Assembly: GCA_034509495.1 (NCBI GenBank)
Contig: CM067508.1
Coordinates: 26,243,886-26,307,885 of the forward strand
Reading direction: 5' to 3'
Length of the DNA: 64,000 bases
Origin: Acestrorhynchus altus
Lineage: Eukaryota > Chordata > Actinopteri > Characiformes > Acestrorhynchidae
Shown: piece by piece, positions 59,960-64,000 of the stretch
Layout of the letters: each line of letters opens with the position of its first letter
How positions within the stretch are numbered: the stretch's first letter is position 1
Program-made: the position numbers and the translations under genes
The notes under the pieces: generated by a model
Database searches by the model: none
What the model was told of the DNA's origin: nothing
The model's input: only the letters and a program-made list of their open reading frames with translations

Positions 59960-60170
59960 ACTAGAGGAGGATGGGCCCCTCTCACAAGCCTGGCTCCTCC
60001 CAAGGTTTCTTCCTTTAGCTCTGAAGGAGTTTTTGTTCTTGCCAATAACACAGTTTGGCTTGCTCATTGGGTTTTTTGTCTTCATCCTTTGTTGTTTTGT
60101 GTCTTATTGATCATCTTATTTTTGATTCAGTAAAGCTGCTTTGTGGCATCAGGTGTATAAAGGGTAGTTG
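59960..60170. repeat. Dispersed repeat piece (inverted relative to 12883)
   Basis: CCTCCCAAGGTTTCTTCCTT and AGTAAAGCTGCTTTGTGGCA are the reverse-strand counterparts of motifs at 12915-13020. Confidence 0.6.
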
Positions 60171-60284
60171 TGTATATTAGAATATTTAGACTTTTCTGTA
60201 TATTTCAGTAAAGAAAACCCATAAAAATTCCTAAAGGTAAATATCCAGAACCAATATTACACTTGCTAATTTATTAATTAAGGG

Positions 60285-61275
60285 ACACTATCCAATACAA
60301 AATGACAAAAGTATGTGAGGGACATCTGTATCTTGTGTATTCTTCTTGAAACATTCTTTGGTAGAACGACTTGGTGTGATTTGGACCAGGGCCTTTCTGC
60401 ATGACCCACGTTCTCTTTAACTCATGAACAGGTGTCCTGAAATGTTCCTGTAGAATTTACTGGTATAGTTGAGAATTCATTGTACTATCAATGTCATGAT
60501 GTCAAATGCAGCAAAACAGGCCCAAACCATGATACTACCCCCACTGTGTTTCACAGATGGGATGAGGTTTTTATGCTGGGATGCAGTTCTTTCCATTCTC
60601 ATATCACGCTTCTATTTTGGTCTCATCAGTCCACAAAACACTGTTCCAGTAGTCTTCTGGCTCGTCCGTGTGATCTTTAGCAAAGTGCAGATTAGCAGCA
60701 GTGTTCTTTCTCCTTCGAACCTTGCCATGCACACCATTGTTGTTCCATGCTTAGAAGTTATCTTGGGTTTCTTTGTGACCTCTTGGACTATTACATGCCT
60801 TGCTCTTGGTGTGACCTTTGTTGGTCGACCTGGGGAGGGTAATAATGGTCTCGAATTTCCTCTATTTGTACACAATCTGTCTGACTGTGGACTGGAGATG
60901 GTTGTAGCCTTTCCCAGCCTGCTTAGCATCAACAATTCATCTTCCAAGCTCCTCAGAAATCTCCTTTGATATACTTCCACAAAACATGTGGTGAAGATCA
61001 CGCACATTCTCATCCCATGAAAACACCTGACTTCAATTTTACTTTTAAATGATCTGCTAATGCTACATTCTTTTGCCAGCACAGATATGTAATTTTGGAT
61101 CATTTTCCTCAATAAATGTATAAATAAACATGTGTAATAAGCACCACTGTCTTCAATTGACAACAATTCTCCACAGGGACTAGACAAGCTGTTTGTGCAT
61201 TTCAACATCTGTCAGCAAACACGGCCACCTGAAGTAGCTGAATGCATTGATTAGCAGAGGTGTCCACAAACATGT
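60285..61275 (-). mobile_element. Tc1-like element, partly open transposase
   Basis: A 198-codon minus-strand frame (61208-60612) includes GKATTISSPQSDRLCTN and SPGRPTKVTPRARHVIVQEV, the HTH and GRPR region of a Tc1 transposase. It then drifts before the second catalytic acid. An end GAGGTGTCCACAAACATGTG is visible at about 61257. Confidence 0.7.
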
Positions 61276-62036
61276 GGATATACAGTGATGTAAACTTGAA
61301 ACAACATTCTTTCAGTTGATGTACATAATGCAGCATTTGAATGTGGGCTTTCTACGTGCAAGCACATTTAACACCAACACGCCTGCCATCTGCAACGTCC
61401 ATGCTTGCTTGCACTCCTGTGGGCTGAGCCCTCGCTGTGTGTGTAGCTGATTTAATTATGGCTTGTAGCAGATACAGTAAACAGATTTACTCTTAGCTGC
61501 AGCACATGAAGACAGACATCTTACACACAATCACACACCCCCACATACGCTGCAAAGCCTTCAATACCGGCACAGCGGACATCGCCAGCAATTATCATCT
61601 AAAAATGGTACACAGCATGGTCATAAACATGTGAACCTACAGGACGACGTGATTTAAATGGGTATGCATGTAGGCACGCACGCATCCACACACACACGCG
61701 CGCGCACGCACACACTCTCTGAACGTCATTGATGGATGTGTTAAGCATATGGCCTGCTGGGAGTAGAGGACAAGGTATAAAGTATGCCAGCACTGAGACA
61801 TATGTTCCCGTGGACTCTCCTCCAGCTCCCATACTGGTCAGTAATGAAATAGTTTCTCTTTGGCTCTAAAGTGAGGGAAGGTTATTACTGGACAGCTGCG
61901 TGAGCTACTGCTGTGAAATGATGAGGAATGACTTTTCTTTCAAGAACAAGGTTCTGGAAAGCAAGATGTTTGTCAAAGACTTCAGTTCATGAGAGTCTCC
62001 AACTTAATTTGTTCTGTTTCTAAGTCGGGGCTACAA

Positions 62037-62179
62037 TCAATAACCATTTCCTTAATTTGTCTAATGTAAGCAGCATCACTAACAGCGATTTGGAGCACTG
62101 CAGGCACCAGTGATCGCTTTAAACGTGTCAAAGAATGCATCCACTTTACAAGCTTATTTACCACTCTCAGAATAAATCA
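62037..62179. repeat. Left arm of long inverted repeat
   Basis: It pairs with 63857-64000 in opposite orientation at roughly 90 percent identity. The shared core includes ACACGTTTAAAG and GCTTACATTAGACAAATTAA (as read at the right arm). Confidence 0.9.
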
Positions 62180-63121
62180 CTCAGAGTTTCTTTTTACAGA
62201 GGACCTGCTGAAAAGGAAGAAAAAGGTAAGCTCTGCTTTTATTGGCTGGTTTGCGGCACAGATGGTTTACAGAAGCCACATAACATTTTTAACGCCAACA
62301 AAAGCACTAATTATTCCAGTCTTACCAGATAGTACTGCCGTCCTCTCCACTAGATGAAGAGATTATGGACTTTCATCTTTAGCCTTGCTCCAATTCACTT
62401 CCCCAGGTTTGCTTTTATTGAAACTTACTGCTAAATATATAAGCCAGTTATTTCCCTTCTGATATGAGATGTAGTCCAGTTTGTTTTTGAGGCAAAGGAA
62501 ATGGGAGAGAAGAGATGCTAAAAAAAAAACAAAAAAAAAAAACATGGTCATGGCCACAAGGTTTGGTTCACATAGCAACCACTATTTCCATAACTACCAG
62601 AGTCTGAAGGTGATGAGCTACTCTCCAGTATCAACACCACCCTATTCTCATGAACTCTATCAAATTTTACAGTTCTGCTAGCTTTGATTAGAGCTTTCAC
62701 TAGTAGACTGGGTTTATGTAAAAATTTGGGGATGTGAATTAGTCACGACTGTTTGTTTGGATTTGGAATTGACTCATTTTCCCAGCCCTGTTTTGTGTGG
62801 ATTTTCTATTCAAGGAAGATGTTTGACGTTCATGGTTTGTATGTTTTACTAAACTGTAAAAAGGGAACGCACAAGTCTTTTTTTTATGATAAAACCAAAC
62901 CTGGGGAAGCAAGTGACAGCAAGGCTGAAAGCTTACCAGCTATAATCTCATTAGCCTGCCAACAGTACGTCGCGCTGATGCTACCTTCACGTCAGTCAGA
63001 AGATCCTACTTCCAACTTTTAGTCTTAAGAATTATATAAGCGCTTTATGAAAAATGGATGATGCCAGGTTCATGCTAGCAGAGTAGTCAATTTGGGTAGG
63101 TTGGTAAATAGCATTATTCTA
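62180..63121. other. Interior of the inverted-repeat structure, no gene recognised
   Basis: AT-rich, with two A-runs near 62521-62542. No transposase or other domain was recognised. Confidence 0.45.
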
Positions 63122-63320
63122 CAGGGTGAGTCAAAAGCCACTGGACAGCCAAAAGTCACAAGAAACCTGCTGCCCCCACTGCCAACTCTAATAAACCCAC
63201 CTTGGACAATCCAGGTCGTCAAGGTCAGCTTAGAGGCAACACAGGCAACAGTGGCATTATTCAGACATGTCATTTTCCCTTTCATTTCTGAAATAAAAGG
63301 GCGACTTTTGACTCACCCTG
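63122..63320. mobile_element. mariner-type MITE with CAGGGTGAGTCAAAAG ends
   Basis: CAGGGTGAGTCAAAAG at the left pairs with CTTTTGACTCACCCTG-like ACTTTTGACTCACCCTG at the right. TA lies on both sides (63120-63121, 63321-63322). 199 bp, no coding capacity. Confidence 0.88.
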
Positions 63321-63534
63321 TATATCAATTTACATGCAGACAGATTACAGATTTAAATCACCTTCACAAAAAACCATTAACAGCAACTGCAAATATAAAC
63401 TCCATCCAATACTGATTCGGTCTGCTCCAGCATGAAGGCCAACTTGTATTCATCATTCCAAAAGCATGTGTAGGCAGTATGAGAGGAGTCAATCAGAGGG
63501 CTGTGAGATGAGGTATGTTTGATTGGTGTGGTGC

Positions 63535-63732
63535 AACAGAGAACACCACCAGTTAGCCACCACACCATGTGGCAGACTGGGGTTCAATTCCCAATCTGGG
63601 CAACTATGCTGTGCTACACCAATAAGAGTCCCTGGGAAAAACTCCTAACACTACTCTGGTCCACCTCTGCAATATGAGCAACCTTGTCACCCTGGATAAG
63701 AGTGTCTGCTAAATGCCATAAATGTAAATGTT
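63535..63732 (+). repeat. tRNA-derived SINE, near complete
   Basis: The B box GGTTCAATTCC is at 63581-63591. The tail reads CCCTGGATAAGAGTGTCTGC, TAAATGCCATAAATGTAAAT. The same tail appears inverted at 9422. Confidence 0.78.
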
Positions 63733-63856
63733 TTTGTTATACTGTTAAAAAATGTGCTGTAAAATCGGAGTGTGAGCTATATGTGCTGCAAACCATCCAA
63801 TAAAATCAGAGCTTATCTTTCTTTTTTGACAAACCATATGTATAGGAAAATCAGCA

Positions 63857-64000
63857 TGATTTATTCTGAGAGTGGTAAATAAGCTTTTGAAACTGATGCA
63901 TTTGTTTGACACGTTTAAAGCCATCACTGGTGCCTGCAGTACTTCAAATCAGTGTTAGTTATGCTGCTTACATTAGACAAATTAAGGAAATGGTTATTGA
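63857..64000. repeat. Right arm of long inverted repeat (runs off the window)
   Basis: It mirrors 62179-62037. Because similarity persists to the last base, the arm continues past 64000. Confidence 0.9.

Noticed and set aside
60612..61208. 198-codon frame as a host gene
   Set aside because: It contains Tc1 HTH and GRPR motifs and lies inside a transposon-like repeat.
61982..62164. 60-codon frame as a missing topoisomerase exon
   Set aside because: It does not resemble TOP1 and belongs to the inverted-repeat arm, which recurs at the window end.

Overview
The window looks like nuclear genomic DNA of a ray-finned fish, probably an otophysan teleost. The reasons are vertebrate genes with small exons and long introns, and an AT-rich background full of (CA)n, (GA)n and (TATC)n microsatellites. 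Tc1/mariner relics, tRNA-derived SINEs, LINE tails and LTR pieces of fish type are also abundant. Nothing bacterial, phage-like or CRISPR-like was seen. The species assignment is inference.

Three genes are supported by exon-by-exon homology and by matching splice phases. (1) slc66a2 (pqlc1), a PQ-loop membrane protein, lies on the minus strand with coding exons at 42977-42778, 41678-41545 and 6301-6085. The last two are separated by a 35.2 kb intron, and the C-terminal exons lie beyond position 1. (2) hsbp1, the 76-residue heat shock factor binding protein, is complete on the plus strand with coding exons 49861-49905, 51050-51116 and 53597-53715. Its second intron reads as an AT-AC, U12-type (minor spliceosome) intron. 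A spliced 3'UTR exon follows at 55039. (3) The last four coding exons of a type IB DNA topoisomerase (TOP1 family, probably top1mt) lie on the minus strand at 59606-57639. They include the catalytic His and Tyr; the 5' part of the gene is beyond position 64000.

Layout: 1-6084 is slc66a2 intron with transposon relics. 6302-41544 is the giant slc66a2 intron, holding minisatellites, LTRs, a deleted chromodomain Ty3/gypsy element, many Tc1-like relics, MITEs and long simple repeats. 42978-49600 is repeat-rich spacer between slc66a2 and hsbp1, which are transcribed divergently. A CpG-containing hsbp1 promoter with a TCTCGCGAGA palindrome sits near 49777. 49861-55375 is hsbp1. 55376-57500 is the tail-to-tail spacer. 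57500-64000 is the topoisomerase gene and its long upstream intron, which ends in a pair of long inverted repeats running off the window.

The three genes do not form a pathway. Their neighbourhood is informative because human SLC66A2 also has an HSBP1-family gene (HSBP1L1) next to it, as I recall from 18q23. The main unusual signals are the AT-AC intron, the nested transposons with readable target duplications, two minisatellites with regular 45 bp and 40 bp periods, and the inverted-repeat structure at the right end.
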